A DNA stretch of 64,000 nt from Alphaproteobacteria bacterium (GTDB taxonomy: Bacteria; Pseudomonadota; Alphaproteobacteria; Micavibrionales; Micavibrionaceae): the NCBI GenBank assembly GCA_030750865.1, contig JASMHE010000008.1, positions 62,001 through 126,000 on the forward strand. Direction: 5' to 3'. This document shows, piece by piece, positions 25,487 to 33,723 of the stretch. The position numbers and the translations under genes are program-made. Position 1 is the first letter of the stretch; the number at the start of each line of letters is the position of its first letter. The notes below the pieces were generated by a model. The model searched no databases. It was not told the origin of the DNA and saw only the letters and a list, made by a program, of their open reading frames with translations.

Positions 25487-26329
25487 TTATTCAGATGCGT
25501 TGTCGCCGTCTGTGTCGTTGTCTTTTGCGAGATGGACGCTGCGCAGTATGGATGAGAGCATCTTGTCGGCATCTTCACGGCTTTGTCCGTTAATCTCGCT
25601 TTCAATGGTCATGATCGAATGTTGGCCGACCCATATTTGCGAGACATAGAGCTCTTCTTCACCGTTATATGTGTTTTTGCCGGATCCCATCAAGATGGCA
25701 ACGCGGGCCTTGCCCCCTTGCACTTCCTGATAGGCGCTTTCCGATGCATCCAGACGTGTGCCTGCGCGTGCAATCAGTGTGGTTTGCATGACATCTTGTG
25801 TGAATTGTTCTGCCACATCGGTGCTGACCGGTTTGCAGGAAATATAGAAATTTAATGTCGTGGACAGACCGAAAACTTGTGTGAAGCTGGTCATCAAATC
25901 ACATTTTTCGGGCATGTTCGGGTGGCAGCGCCGTGTCGTGTACGGCTCTTCGGGCAGGGCGATTGCAAATTCGCAATTTTCCGGTTGATAGATCACAACG
26001 TTCCGTTCTTGCGTGTCTTGTGTCGCGTTGTCTTGCGTAACATCTTTGTTTTCGACCGTATCGTTCTTTGCCATGTCTTTGGCGGATTCTGTATCGGAGG
26101 TTTCCGGCTGTGCTGCGTTGTCCTGCTCCTCTGTCTTTGCAGTGGAATCGTCGGCTGTTTTCTTCGTATTCTTGCTTGTATCCGTGATTGTCACGGTCTG
26201 TGTCGGTGTATCGGGTGTGTCTTCAGCCGCATAGAGCGCAGACGGACCGCATAGCAAAGTGCAGGCCAGTAAGGCGAAAAAGATGTATAAGCTGTGGTTA
26301 CGCAGTCCAGTTATCCGGTGATGTTTCAC
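25487..26329 (-). CDS. Secreted protein with acidic linker, unknown function
   Basis: A 280-residue exported protein. The signal peptide is RNHSLYIFFALLACTLLC...ALYA, cut before AEDTPD. Residues ~36-95 are a disordered Thr/Asp/Glu/Asn-rich linker. Residues ~97-265 form a compact domain of unknown family with four Cys (NCEFAIALPEEPY, RRCHPNMPEKCDLM, FYISCKPV), which could make disulfides in the periplasm. The start is a GTG with GGGAG upstream. This places the first 32 bases inside the end of hisS in another frame, so it is probably translated by coupling to hisS. Function unknown. Confidence 0.7.
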   Translation of the reverse strand: MKHHRITGLRNHSLYIFFALLACTLLCGPSALYAAEDTPDTPTQTVTITDTSKNTKKTADDSTAKTEEQDNAAQPETSDTESAKDMAKNDTVENKDVTQDNATQDTQERNVVIYQPENCEFAIALPEEPYTTRRCHPNMPEKCDLMTSFTQVFGLSTTLNFYISCKPVSTDVAEQFTQDVMQTTLIARAGTRLDASESAYQEVQGGKARVAILMGSGKNTYNGEEELYVSQIWVGQHSIMTIESEINGQSREDADKMLSSILRSVHLAKDNDTDGDNASE

Positions 26330-27599
26330 TTTGTTCTCCCGTGTTCATATCTTTGACTTCGTGCTTGCCGTCGTCGTCAAATGGTGGAAACCAAACGAAT
26401 GGAATGGCTTTCTTCTCGGCATAGGCAAGTTGTTTGCCGATCTTTTGCGGTGCGTGATATTGCTCGACCTTGAAGCCGCGGCGGCGTAACAGGCGCGCCG
26501 TTTCTGACGCATCGGCGCGGCGGTCTTCGGATGGCAGCACCATCAGAATGTCCGCTGGGCCTTTTCTGTGACCTTGTACTTTGCCGAAATTTTGCATGAC
26601 TTCAAACAGGCGCGTAAAGCCGATGGAAATGCCGACGCCGGGCAAGCGCTTATTGATGAAGCTGCCCGCCAGATCATCGTAACGCCCGCCGGAGCAGATC
26701 GAACTGGTGAATTCCGGGTGATCGAGTAATACGGTTTCATAGACAGTGCCCGTGTAATAATCCAGCCCGCGTACAATTGACAGGTCGGCTTTGATTGCGT
26801 GGTCTGGCAGGTGTGAGAGTTGATCCATGACGAAGTTGAGTTCATCAAGTCCTTCGCGCATTTGGTCGTTCAGCGGATCAATATCGGCCAGAACGCTATC
26901 TGTCGCCAGATCAAGAATTTGTATTATCTGCTCATCAGACAGGCCACATTCTTTGGCCAGAATAAGATGTACTTCATCGCGGCCGAGTTTTTCGATCTTA
27001 TCGACATTGCGCGTGACCGCGATTGTATCGTCGATGCCCAGATGTTCCAACAGGCCGAGCAAAATTTTGCGGTTTGAAATGCGGATCTGGAAACGCCCGA
27101 TATCAAGCCCGTCCAGTGCTTCGTAAATGACGGCAGGCATTTCGGCGTCAAAGTGTAAGGGCAGGTGATCGACATTGATCACGTCAATATCACATTGCAC
27201 AAATTCGCGGCTACGGCCCAGTTGCGGGCGTTCGCCGCGCCAGACGCGCTGCATTTGGTAGCGTTTGAACGGAAAGACGAGATCGTTGAAATGTTGCGCT
27301 GTGTAACGTGCCAGCGGTACGGTCTGGTCAAAATGCAGACCCAGACGTGCTTCTTTGTCATCGTCGGGGTCAGCCTGCAAACGGGTCAGGGTATAAATTT
27401 CTTTGTCGGTTTCACCCTTTGCCAGCAGAACGTCAATTTCTTCGACGGACGGTGTTTCAATCGATGTAAAACCGTAAGATTCAAAAACGCGGCGAATGTG
27501 ATCCAGCCATTGCTGTTCAATCATACGGATTTCAGGAAGCCATTCGGAAAACCCGCTGACTGGTTTTGGTTTATAAATCTTCTTCTTGTTCTTTGACAT
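26298..27599 (-). CDS. hisS: Histidyl-tRNA synthetase
   Basis: Class II synthetase charging tRNA-His. Motif 2 is RYQMQRVWRGERPQLG followed by SREFVQCDIDVI. The histidine-specific loops are RGLDYYTGTVYE and SICSGGRYDDLAG. The C-terminal anticodon-binding domain holds ILMVLPSEDRRADASE and GKQLAYAEKKAIPFVW. The 433-residue length is normal. Motif 2 (RGERP...REFVQCD) differs from the E. coli RHERPQKGRYRQFHQ form, as in many alphaproteobacteria. It follows cobT by 100 bases and overlaps the start of a secreted-protein gene by 32 bases. Confidence 0.95.
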   Translation of the reverse strand: MSKNKKKIYKPKPVSGFSEWLPEIRMIEQQWLDHIRRVFESYGFTSIETPSVEEIDVLLAKGETDKEIYTLTRLQADPDDDKEARLGLHFDQTVPLARYTAQHFNDLVFPFKRYQMQRVWRGERPQLGRSREFVQCDIDVINVDHLPLHFDAEMPAVIYEALDGLDIGRFQIRISNRKILLGLLEHLGIDDTIAVTRNVDKIEKLGRDEVHLILAKECGLSDEQIIQILDLATDSVLADIDPLNDQMREGLDELNFVMDQLSHLPDHAIKADLSIVRGLDYYTGTVYETVLLDHPEFTSSICSGGRYDDLAGSFINKRLPGVGISIGFTRLFEVMQNFGKVQGHRKGPADILMVLPSEDRRADASETARLLRRRGFKVEQYHAPQKIGKQLAYAEKKAIPFVWFPPFDDDGKHEVKDMNTGEQSETSPDNWTA

Positions 27600-27699
27600 G
27601 GCGTTCCATTATTTATCATTTTGAAATCGATGTTACGACATGAGTTTTACGTGAATTGCCGCTAAATCACAAGATGCTAACGCAGATTGTTCCGTGTTG

Positions 27700-29616
27700 T
27701 TACGCGCTTTCGAAAAGTTCCGATAGGCGTGTCGTTAACGCACTGGCCAGTTCCGATGCATCTGTAATGGTAATGGCCTTTTTATAGTAACGCGTGACGT
27801 CATGGCCGATGCCGATGGCCGTCAGTTCGATGTCGGTGCGTGTTTCAAGGAAGTGAATAACGGTACGCAGGTCGTGTTCCAGAATATTTGACGGATTGAC
27901 CGACAGGGTGGAATCATCCACGGGCGCGCCATCGGAAATCACCATCATGATTTTGCGTTGTTCGGGGCGTGTGGCGAGCCTGTTATACGCCCATGCCAGT
28001 GCTTCGCCGTCGATATTTTCTTTCAACAAGCCTTCTTTGAGCATCAATCCCAAATTTTTGCGGGTGCGTCGCCAGTTCACATCGGCTGATTTGTAAATAA
28101 TATGACGCAGGTCATTCAAACGGCCGGGATGTTCGGGGCTGCCTTCATTGATCCAGAGCTCACGTGACTTGCCGCCTTTCCATGCGCACGTGGTGAAGCC
28201 GAGAATTTCGACTTTGACATCACAGCGCTCCAGCGTGCGCGCCAGAATATCGGTACACATCGCGGCAATCGCGATGGGGCGGCCGCGCATGGAACCGGAA
28301 TTATCGATCAGGATGCTGACGACCGTATCTTTGAATTCGGTTTCTGTTTCCTGTTTGTACGCAAGCGGTACGGAAGGGTTTGCCACAATGCGGGCAAGGC
28401 GCGCCGTATCAATTAATCCTTCTTCCTGATCGAATTTCCACGAGCGCCTTTGCTGTGCCATCAGCTGGCGTTGCAGACGGTTTGCGAGCTTTGTAATCAC
28501 GCTTTGTATATGGCTGATCTGTTTATCCAATAGGGCACGTAACCGTTCCAATTCCTGCGGTTCGGCCAAGTCTTCTGCGTTGACAATTTCGTCAAACGAG
28601 GTCGTGAAAATTTGGTAAGACGGACTGATTTCGTTTTTGGTGTCTGACCGTGCGGGGCGCTGACGGTCTTCGGCGGCGTGGGATGTGCCTGACGGGTCCG
28701 GTTCTTCGTGCTGTTCGGTGACATCATCTTCGCCCATATCATCCATGTCGGCGCTGCCATCCGTGTCATCCTCGGATGCTGTTTCATCCTGATCGTCGGC
28801 GCTGTCCATGTCGTCTTGCAGGGCGCGGCCGTCTTGTTGCGCGTCTGTATCGGTGTCTGTTTCTTCTTCGGCGTTGTCCTGATCCTGCTGATCGGTCGTA
28901 TCATCATCATTGTCAAACGGGTGATCCGATCCGTCGGCAGGGGCAGCCGTCAGGTCCATTTTCTCCAGCAGGTGCGAGACTTTGCGGGCGAAGGTATTTT
29001 GTTCGTTGATATGCGGCAATAGGTCATGCAACGAGTCTTTGCCGAGCTTCGCGTCAAGCCAGGGTTTCCACAGATCGTAAAGATTGCGGGTCGTGCCGGT
29101 CGGTGGTTCGCCGGTCAGGGCAAGACGTGTGAACAGATGCATGGCATCGGCCAGATTACTGTCTTCGCGGTTTTCAAGTGTATCGTAGTGCAGCTTTTTG
29201 AACTTTTCATCAAGTGATGCGTTCAGGTTCTGTTTTACGCCACGCATTTGTGTCATGCCGATAGATTCGCAGCGTGCCTGTTCCATTGCATCCATAACGG
29301 CCTTTGCTGTCAGGTCCAGCGGCGCGTTTGCCAAATGTTCATGCGGGTTGTGATGCTTTAGGCGCAAGGCTTTTGCATCGGCGTGGGCGCGCACAAGCGT
29401 GCGGTTATTATCCGATAATGTCCTGTCGGGCAGGGGCAGGCGCACTTTTTCGGAATAATTGTTAATCTTGTCAATGATGGGCGCTTCGGTCGCGGTGAAG
29501 TGCACATCCAGCTCTTTTTCCCCCGATAAGGCTTTGAGCGTGCTGGAGAGCGCCGCTTTAAAGCTTTCATAGCGGCGCGAATCTTCGACTGTTGTGCGTT
29601 CATCGTTCGATGTCAT
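27700..29616 (-). CDS. cobT: Cobaltochelatase-type VWA protein CobT
   Basis: Partner of the AAA+ protein CobS in aerobic cobaltochelatase (CobNST), which inserts cobalt into hydrogenobyrinate diamide. The N-terminal ~215 residues are helical. A very acidic low-complexity linker (~215-320, Asp/Glu/Thr/Gln) follows. The C-terminal VWA domain starts near residue 425, with the MIDAS motif DNSGSMRG and the downstream [13 protein letters not shown] 29616 is 40 bases after the cobS stop. No cobN or other cobalamin gene is in the window, so whether this pair serves cobalt insertion or another metal- or client-remodelling task cannot be decided here. Confidence 0.88.
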   Translation of the reverse strand: MTSNDERTTVEDSRRYESFKAALSSTLKALSGEKELDVHFTATEAPIIDKINNYSEKVRLPLPDRTLSDNNRTLVRAHADAKALRLKHHNPHEHLANAPLDLTAKAVMDAMEQARCESIGMTQMRGVKQNLNASLDEKFKKLHYDTLENREDSNLADAMHLFTRLALTGEPPTGTTRNLYDLWKPWLDAKLGKDSLHDLLPHINEQNTFARKVSHLLEKMDLTAAPADGSDHPFDNDDDTTDQQDQDNAEEETDTDTDAQQDGRALQDDMDSADDQDETASEDDTDGSADMDDMGEDDVTEQHEEPDPSGTSHAAEDRQRPARSDTKNEISPSYQIFTTSFDEIVNAEDLAEPQELERLRALLDKQISHIQSVITKLANRLQRQLMAQQRRSWKFDQEEGLIDTARLARIVANPSVPLAYKQETETEFKDTVVSILIDNSGSMRGRPIAIAAMCTDILARTLERCDVKVEILGFTTCAWKGGKSRELWINEGSPEHPGRLNDLRHIIYKSADVNWRRTRKNLGLMLKEGLLKENIDGEALAWAYNRLATRPEQRKIMMVISDGAPVDDSTLSVNPSNILEHDLRTVIHFLETRTDIELTAIGIGHDVTRYYKKAITITDASELASALTTRLSELFESA

Positions 29617-29656
29617 GCAAGGGCTTTACGTTTATGTCCGTGTTTTGTGTGCCGGA

Positions 29657-30703
29657 TCAGATATCGACGCCGAAACAGCGCTGGTAATATTCCTGAATAA
29701 TATCTTTTTCGGCTTCGTCACACTTGTTGAAAAAGCTGTATTTAAAGGCTTGTTCCGTATCTCTGAAGATATGATCATTTTCAATCCAGCTCAGGACCGT
29801 GCGCGGTGACATAAGCGTAGAAAGGTCACCGGCGATAAAGCCTTTGCGGGTCATATCGGCCATGCGGATCATGGCGTCGACTTTATCTTTGCCTTCGCCG
29901 TTATCCATATCAGGATATTTGGCAAGCATGATGGCTTTCTCGTCTTCATGCGGCAGATAGTTGAGGGTCGCAACAATGTTCCAGCGGTCCATTTGGGCCT
30001 GATTGATTTGTTGTGCGCCGTGATACATGCCTGTCATGTCACCAAGACCGATGGTGTTCGCTGTCGCAAACAGACGGAACGCAGGGTGCGGACGGATCAC
30101 CGTATTTTGATCCAGCAAGGTCAGGCGGCCTTCGGCTTCCAGAACGCGCTGAATAACAAACATGACATCGGGGCGGCCTGCATCATATTCATCAAAGACG
30201 ATGGCGACAGGGTTCTGCAAAGCCCAGGGCAGAATACCTTCTTTATATTCGGTGACCTGTTTGCCTTCCTTCAGTGTGATCATGTCTTTGCCAAGTAAAT
30301 CAAGGCGGCTGATATGACTGTCGAGGTTGATACGTACGCACGGCCAGTTCAAACGTGCGGCGACCTGTTCGATATGTGTTGATTTTCCTGTGCCGTGATA
30401 GCCTTGCACCATGACGCGCCGGTTATGGGCAAAACCCGCAAGGATCGCCAGAGTTGTTTCTTTGTCGAATTGATATGTTTCATCAATATCGGGAATGTTG
30501 CTTTGTTCGTAACTAAAGCCCGGTACGTCCCAGTCAACGTCCAGACCGAAATGTTCGCGGACGTTGAATTTTGTATCGGGAATGCTGCGGTGGCCGTGTG
30601 CTTCATTGCGCAGCTTTGTGATGTCATAGGCCAGCGTTGACTTCCCGTCACTATAATTGATTTCTTCGTTCGGTTTTTCCGGTTTATCAGTCACGATGTT
30701 CAT
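29657..30703 (-). CDS. cobS: Cobaltochelatase-type AAA+ ATPase CobS
   Basis: MoxR-type AAA+ ATPase that forms a ring with CobT and powers metal insertion by CobN. The 348-residue length is typical. Walker A is GYHGTGKST (~99-107), Walker B is IVFDEYDAG (~166), and the sensor region is LFATANTIGLGD. The N-terminal segment FNVREHFGLDVDWDVPGF is characteristic of CobS. The ATG overlaps the end of the J-protein gene by 17 bases, so the two are translationally coupled. cobT follows 40 bases later. See cobT for doubt about the physiological substrate. Confidence 0.92.
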   Translation of the reverse strand: MNIVTDKPEKPNEEINYSDGKSTLAYDITKLRNEAHGHRSIPDTKFNVREHFGLDVDWDVPGFSYEQSNIPDIDETYQFDKETTLAILAGFAHNRRVMVQGYHGTGKSTHIEQVAARLNWPCVRINLDSHISRLDLLGKDMITLKEGKQVTEYKEGILPWALQNPVAIVFDEYDAGRPDVMFVIQRVLEAEGRLTLLDQNTVIRPHPAFRLFATANTIGLGDMTGMYHGAQQINQAQMDRWNIVATLNYLPHEDEKAIMLAKYPDMDNGEGKDKVDAMIRMADMTRKGFIAGDLSTLMSPRTVLSWIENDHIFRDTEQAFKYSFFNKCDEAEKDIIQEYYQRCFGVDI

Positions 30704-31325
30704 CCTGATCGTTGTCTTTGTCTCTTAATTTCTCGTATTTCTCATAGGATAGCTTCAATATTGTATAAGCCATATTGATGCTTTTGAGAAGGTCTTCGGC
30801 GGCTTTATCACCGCGATTCAGGTCGGGGTGATATTGCTTTGCCAGTTCTTTGTAACGCGCTTTGATGGTCTTTAAGTCCAGCGGCGGTTCCAGCCCCATA
30901 ATCAGCATGGCTTCATATTCAGGGGTGTTTGTATCAACAAAGTGCGCGCGGCGCTTTGCATCTTCTTTCGGGTCTTCTTTCGGATGGTCGTCAAATTCGA
31001 AGGTTCGCCAGACTTTTTGACGCAGGCTTTCTTCGAATTGTGCAAAGCTGTCATAGCGCCATGTCGGACGGTCGCCGAATTGACTGCGAATATAATGATC
31101 TTCGATCTCCGAGCGGGACATGCCGGAAAAATAATCCCATGCCTTGTTATATTCCTGTACATGCGTCAGGCAAAAATCATAATAGTCGTTTAATTCGCGA
31201 TCCTTCGGCGCTTTGTGTTCCGCACCTTCGTAGCAGCCGGGCATGTCACAAACGACAGACGGCTGTGCTTTATCCTCATCATCCAGAAATTCGGCGGAGT
31301 TCGGTTTTAAACGGATCTTAGGCAT
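30687..31325 (-). CDS. J-domain protein coupled to cobS-cobT
   Basis: A 212-residue cytoplasmic protein with a C-terminal J domain (about residues 145-205). It has the HPD tripeptide at 166-168 (KQYHPDLNRG) and the helix III AYTILKLSYEKY. The N-terminal half has Cys26, Cys31 and Cys52 plus His nearby (CDMPGC, DFCLTHV), a possible zinc site, and a WDYFSGMS helix seen in alphaproteobacterial relatives. J domains stimulate DnaK-type chaperones, so it may bring DnaK to CobS/CobT or to their client. ATG 31325 (MPKIRLKPN) is preferred; the open frame extends 60 codons further upstream without a convincing start. Confidence 0.85.
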   Translation of the reverse strand: MPKIRLKPNSAEFLDDEDKAQPSVVCDMPGCYEGAEHKAPKDRELNDYYDFCLTHVQEYNKAWDYFSGMSRSEIEDHYIRSQFGDRPTWRYDSFAQFEESLRQKVWRTFEFDDHPKEDPKEDAKRRAHFVDTNTPEYEAMLIMGLEPPLDLKTIKARYKELAKQYHPDLNRGDKAAEDLLKSINMAYTILKLSYEKYEKLRDKDNDQDEHRD

Positions 31326-31633
31326 ATCGGTATTTAGTCTACGTTCTTTTGCGCTGTCAAATAAGTTTTGATTACACCCTATCAAAATAGTGTCCACACA
31401 TATGTATTCAACCTGCGTGCGTGTGTTTTTGGCGATTTGCAAGGCGTTTCCGACAATGGTGACTCTCTGTAACCACGTGATATAAAAACAATATACACGC
31501 AAAGGTTGTGTTTTAAAAATAACTATATATTATGACGTGTACATACTTTGGCGTGAGAGCATAAGCTTGCGCGTATCTCTTTTGCATTAAACAGATTTAA
31601 GTGAAACAACATAAGAGTAAGGGGAAAATGCAT
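31326..31633. promoter_or_regulatory. Divergent intergenic region with inverted repeat
   Basis: About 308 bases between the J-protein-cobS-cobT operon (minus) and the RHH gene (plus). It holds a perfect 7-base inverted repeat TTTTGAT-8-ATCAAAA at 31366-31387, 41-62 bases upstream of the J-protein start, where an operator would sit. The stretch 31480-31540 is A/T-rich (TATAAAAACAATATAC, AACTATATATTATGAC) and probably carries the plus-strand promoter. I looked for a cobalamin riboswitch and did not find its conserved core. No coding potential. Confidence 0.5.
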
Positions 31634-32116
31634 ATGGATCACGGAGATATTGGAATCAAAAGCAGTTTGATAAGCCGTAATATAACGGTGTTGGGGCGAC
31701 GGACATCGGTGCGGCTCGAACCCGAAATGTGGGCTTCTTTGCGCGATATTGCAAAACGCGAGAAGTGCAAAATTCACGATATTTGTTCATTGGTGTATTT
31801 GCGGAAGAACAAGAAGACATCCCTGACAGCGGCAATTCGCGTGTTTATCATGTTGTATTATCGTGCGGCCGCGACCGAAGACGGACATTTACGCGCAGGG
31901 CACGGACGTTTCACGAACATGATCCAGCGTGCACGCATCGCCATCGAAGAAACCGGCGATGATTTGAAAAAGCTTTCTTTTGCGAATTTGAAAGAAAAGC
32001 ACCTTCAGCGTGTTGCTGTCATGGATGAAAATACAGCCCTCGGTGGACGGAATGACGATAAAGACGGAAACCGCAACTATAGTCATTTTGTTGTCTATGC
32101 AGGGACGAACGCGTGA
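31634..32116 (+). CDS. RHH_4 ribbon-helix-helix protein
   Basis: A 160-residue protein with an N-terminal ribbon-helix-helix domain of the RHH_4 type: ISRNITVLGRRTSVRLEPEM as the DNA-contacting strand and ribbon, WASLRDIAKREKCKIHDI as helix A, and SLTAAIRVFIMLYYRAAAT as helix B. The second half (residues ~85-160) is basic and charged, without a known domain. RHH proteins bind DNA as dimers, so a transcription-regulator role is likely. Start ATG 31634 has AAGGGG nine bases upstream; GTG 31601 and ATG 31628 are less well placed. It is divergent from the J-protein operon and could bind the inverted repeat between them. No toxin gene is adjacent. Confidence 0.75.
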   Translation: MDHGDIGIKSSLISRNITVLGRRTSVRLEPEMWASLRDIAKREKCKIHDICSLVYLRKNKKTSLTAAIRVFIMLYYRAAATEDGHLRAGHGRFTNMIQRARIAIEETGDDLKKLSFANLKEKHLQRVAVMDENTALGGRNDDKDGNRNYSHFVVYAGTNA

Positions 32117-32210
32117 CGATGGCTGCTTGACGGGCACTTGACGAATAGGGGCGTCTTCTCTATTTCTGATGATCTTTAATTATAGAGACATCAAAGGGGA
32201 CGAGAGCGGC

Positions 32211-32546
32211 ATGCCTATTACAATCGACGATTTTACCAAAGTAGATATCCGTACCGGAACGATTCAAGATGTGCTGGATTTTCCCGAAGCGCGGAAGCCC
32301 GCTTATAAATTGATTGTCGATTTTGGTGATGAAATCGGCATCAAGAAATCTTCAGCGCAAATTACAGTGCATTATAACAAAGACGACCTGGTCGGTCGGC
32401 AGGTGATGGCTGTTGTGAATTTTCCGCCCAGACAGATCGGCCCGTTCATGTCGGAAGTGCTTGTTCTGGGATTTGCCGACGAAAATGGTGACATCATTCT
32501 TGCCGGACCGGCCAGCAACGTGCCGAACGGTCAGCGTATGTGCTAA
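32211..32546 (+). CDS. csaA: CsaA-like tRNA-binding domain protein
   Basis: A 111-residue protein made of one tRNA-binding OB fold (as in CsaA, YgjH and the C-terminus of MetRS). Typical segments are FTKVDIRTGTIQDVLDFPEA at the start, KKSSAQITVHYNKDDLVGRQ, VMAVVNFPPRQIGPFMSEVL and the terminal GPASNVPNGQRM. The family binds tRNA or has been proposed as an export chaperone in Bacillus. ATG 32211 is chosen because AAAGGGGA lies ten bases upstream and the protein then has the family length. It stands alone between the RHH gene and the convergent accA. Confidence 0.88.
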   Translation: MPITIDDFTKVDIRTGTIQDVLDFPEARKPAYKLIVDFGDEIGIKKSSAQITVHYNKDDLVGRQVMAVVNFPPRQIGPFMSEVLVLGFADENGDIILAGPASNVPNGQRMC

Positions 32547-32665
32547 CCGGCCGGAAAACCCGGTACATCATGAAGTAATGTCATGAAATAATGGTTTTGC
32601 TGCGCGCGCGGTTGTCGCATGTGTGTGATGCGCTGGTCGGGCTTTCCGGTTCTTGTGCCCTGTGA

Positions 32666-33613
32666 TTACGCCGCACGTCCCATTGCCAGATATTTCTCCT
32701 GACGGTCCTTCAGAATTTTATCTGTATTCCACGGCATCAATTTGGCAAAGGCGTTTTCAATCGTATCAGCCACCAGATCAATGGTTTCTTCACGCTTGCG
32801 GTGTGCGCCGCCGAGTGGTTCGGAAATAATGCCGTCAATCAGTTTCAATTCTTTCATGTCCTGTGCGGTTAAACGCAGCGCTTCGGCTGCATCGCCTGCG
32901 TGCGAGGCGCTACGCCACAGAATAGAGGCACACCCTTCCGGTGAAATGACGGAATAGATAGAGTGTTCAAGCATGAAGACCTTATCAGCTGTGGCAATGG
33001 CAATCGCCCCGCCGGAACCACCTTCGCCGATAATGACGGATACGATCGGCACCTTGACGTTCAGGCATGTTTCGATTGATTTTGCGATGGCTTCGGCCTG
33101 ACCGCGTTCTTCGGCACCAACACCAGGGTAGGCACCGGCTGTGTCAACAAGCGTAATGACCGGAATTTGGTATTGTTCGGCCATTTTCAGCAGACGCTGA
33201 GCCTTGCGGTAGCCTTCCGGACGGGCCATGCCGAAATTATGCTTGATGCGTTCTTCGGTTGTCTGGCCTTTTTCATGGCCCATAATGACGCAGGATTGTC
33301 CGCGGAAACGGCCAAGACCGCCGAGAAGGGCCTGATCTTCGCCAAAACAACGTTCACCGGCCAGCGGTGTGAAATCGGTGATGATTTGGGAGGCATAGTC
33401 CTTGAAATGCGGACGGTCTTCGTGGCGAGCCACAAGAACCTTTTGCTGTGCGGTCAGCTTGTTATAAGTCTGCTTCAGCAGACGATCGACTTTTGCTGTC
33501 ATGCGGTCGATTTCTTCGGTGATGTTCAGGCTGTCATCACTGCTGACGTTATGAAGCTCATTAATTTTTGCTTCCAGTTCCAAAATCGGCTTTTCGAAGT
33601 CTAACTTGCTCAT
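32666..33613 (-). CDS. accA: Acetyl-CoA carboxylase carboxyltransferase, alpha subunit
   Basis: With AccD transfers CO2 from biotin to acetyl-CoA, the first step of fatty-acid synthesis. The 315-residue length is standard. Typical segments: FEKPILELEAKINEL at the start, GDRPHF-like HEDRPHFKDY, MGHEKGQTTEERIKHNFGMA, PEGYRKAQRLLKMAEQ, VDTAGAYPGVGAEERGQ, GEGGSGGAIAIATADKVFML, and SVISPEGCASILWRSA. It lies downstream of xerD on the same strand. A long perfect hairpin sits between the two and may set their relative expression. accD is not in the window. Confidence 0.97.
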   Translation of the reverse strand: MSKLDFEKPILELEAKINELHNVSSDDSLNITEEIDRMTAKVDRLLKQTYNKLTAQQKVLVARHEDRPHFKDYASQIITDFTPLAGERCFGEDQALLGGLGRFRGQSCVIMGHEKGQTTEERIKHNFGMARPEGYRKAQRLLKMAEQYQIPVITLVDTAGAYPGVGAEERGQAEAIAKSIETCLNVKVPIVSVIIGEGGSGGAIAIATADKVFMLEHSIYSVISPEGCASILWRSASHAGDAAEALRLTAQDMKELKLIDGIISEPLGGAHRKREETIDLVADTIENAFAKLMPWNTDKILKDRQEKYLAMGRAA

Positions 33614-33654
33614 ATTTCAATCTCTTTCATTCAACACGGGGATATCAAATAGCA

Positions 33655-33691
33655 AATCAGGCAAACATATTCAACAAATGTTTGCCTGATT
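33655..33691 (-). repeat. 14-bp perfect inverted repeat between xerD and accA
   Basis: AATCAGGCAAACAT (33655-33668) is the exact reverse complement of ATGTTTGCCTGATT (33678-33691), with a nine-base spacer. It starts 32 bases after the xerD stop. On the minus strand the stem is followed by TGCTATTTG, only moderately T-rich. It could be a weak terminator, an attenuator or an mRNA-stabilising hairpin. Confidence 0.8.
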
Positions 33692-33723
33692 ATCAAAATT
33701 TAAGGTGGGCGATTGGCCTATAA

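Noticed and set aside
31326-31502. 60-codon upstream extension of the J-protein frame
   Set aside because: No ribosome binding site, odd composition, and the family-like start MPKIRLKP lies downstream; treated as intergenic.
31326-31633. Cobalamin riboswitch before the cobS operon
   Set aside because: The conserved B12-box core (GCCACTG) is not visible on either strand of the leader.
31634-32116. Antitoxin of a toxin-antitoxin pair
   Set aside because: The RHH domain is of the RHH_4 chromosomal type and neither neighbour resembles a toxin.
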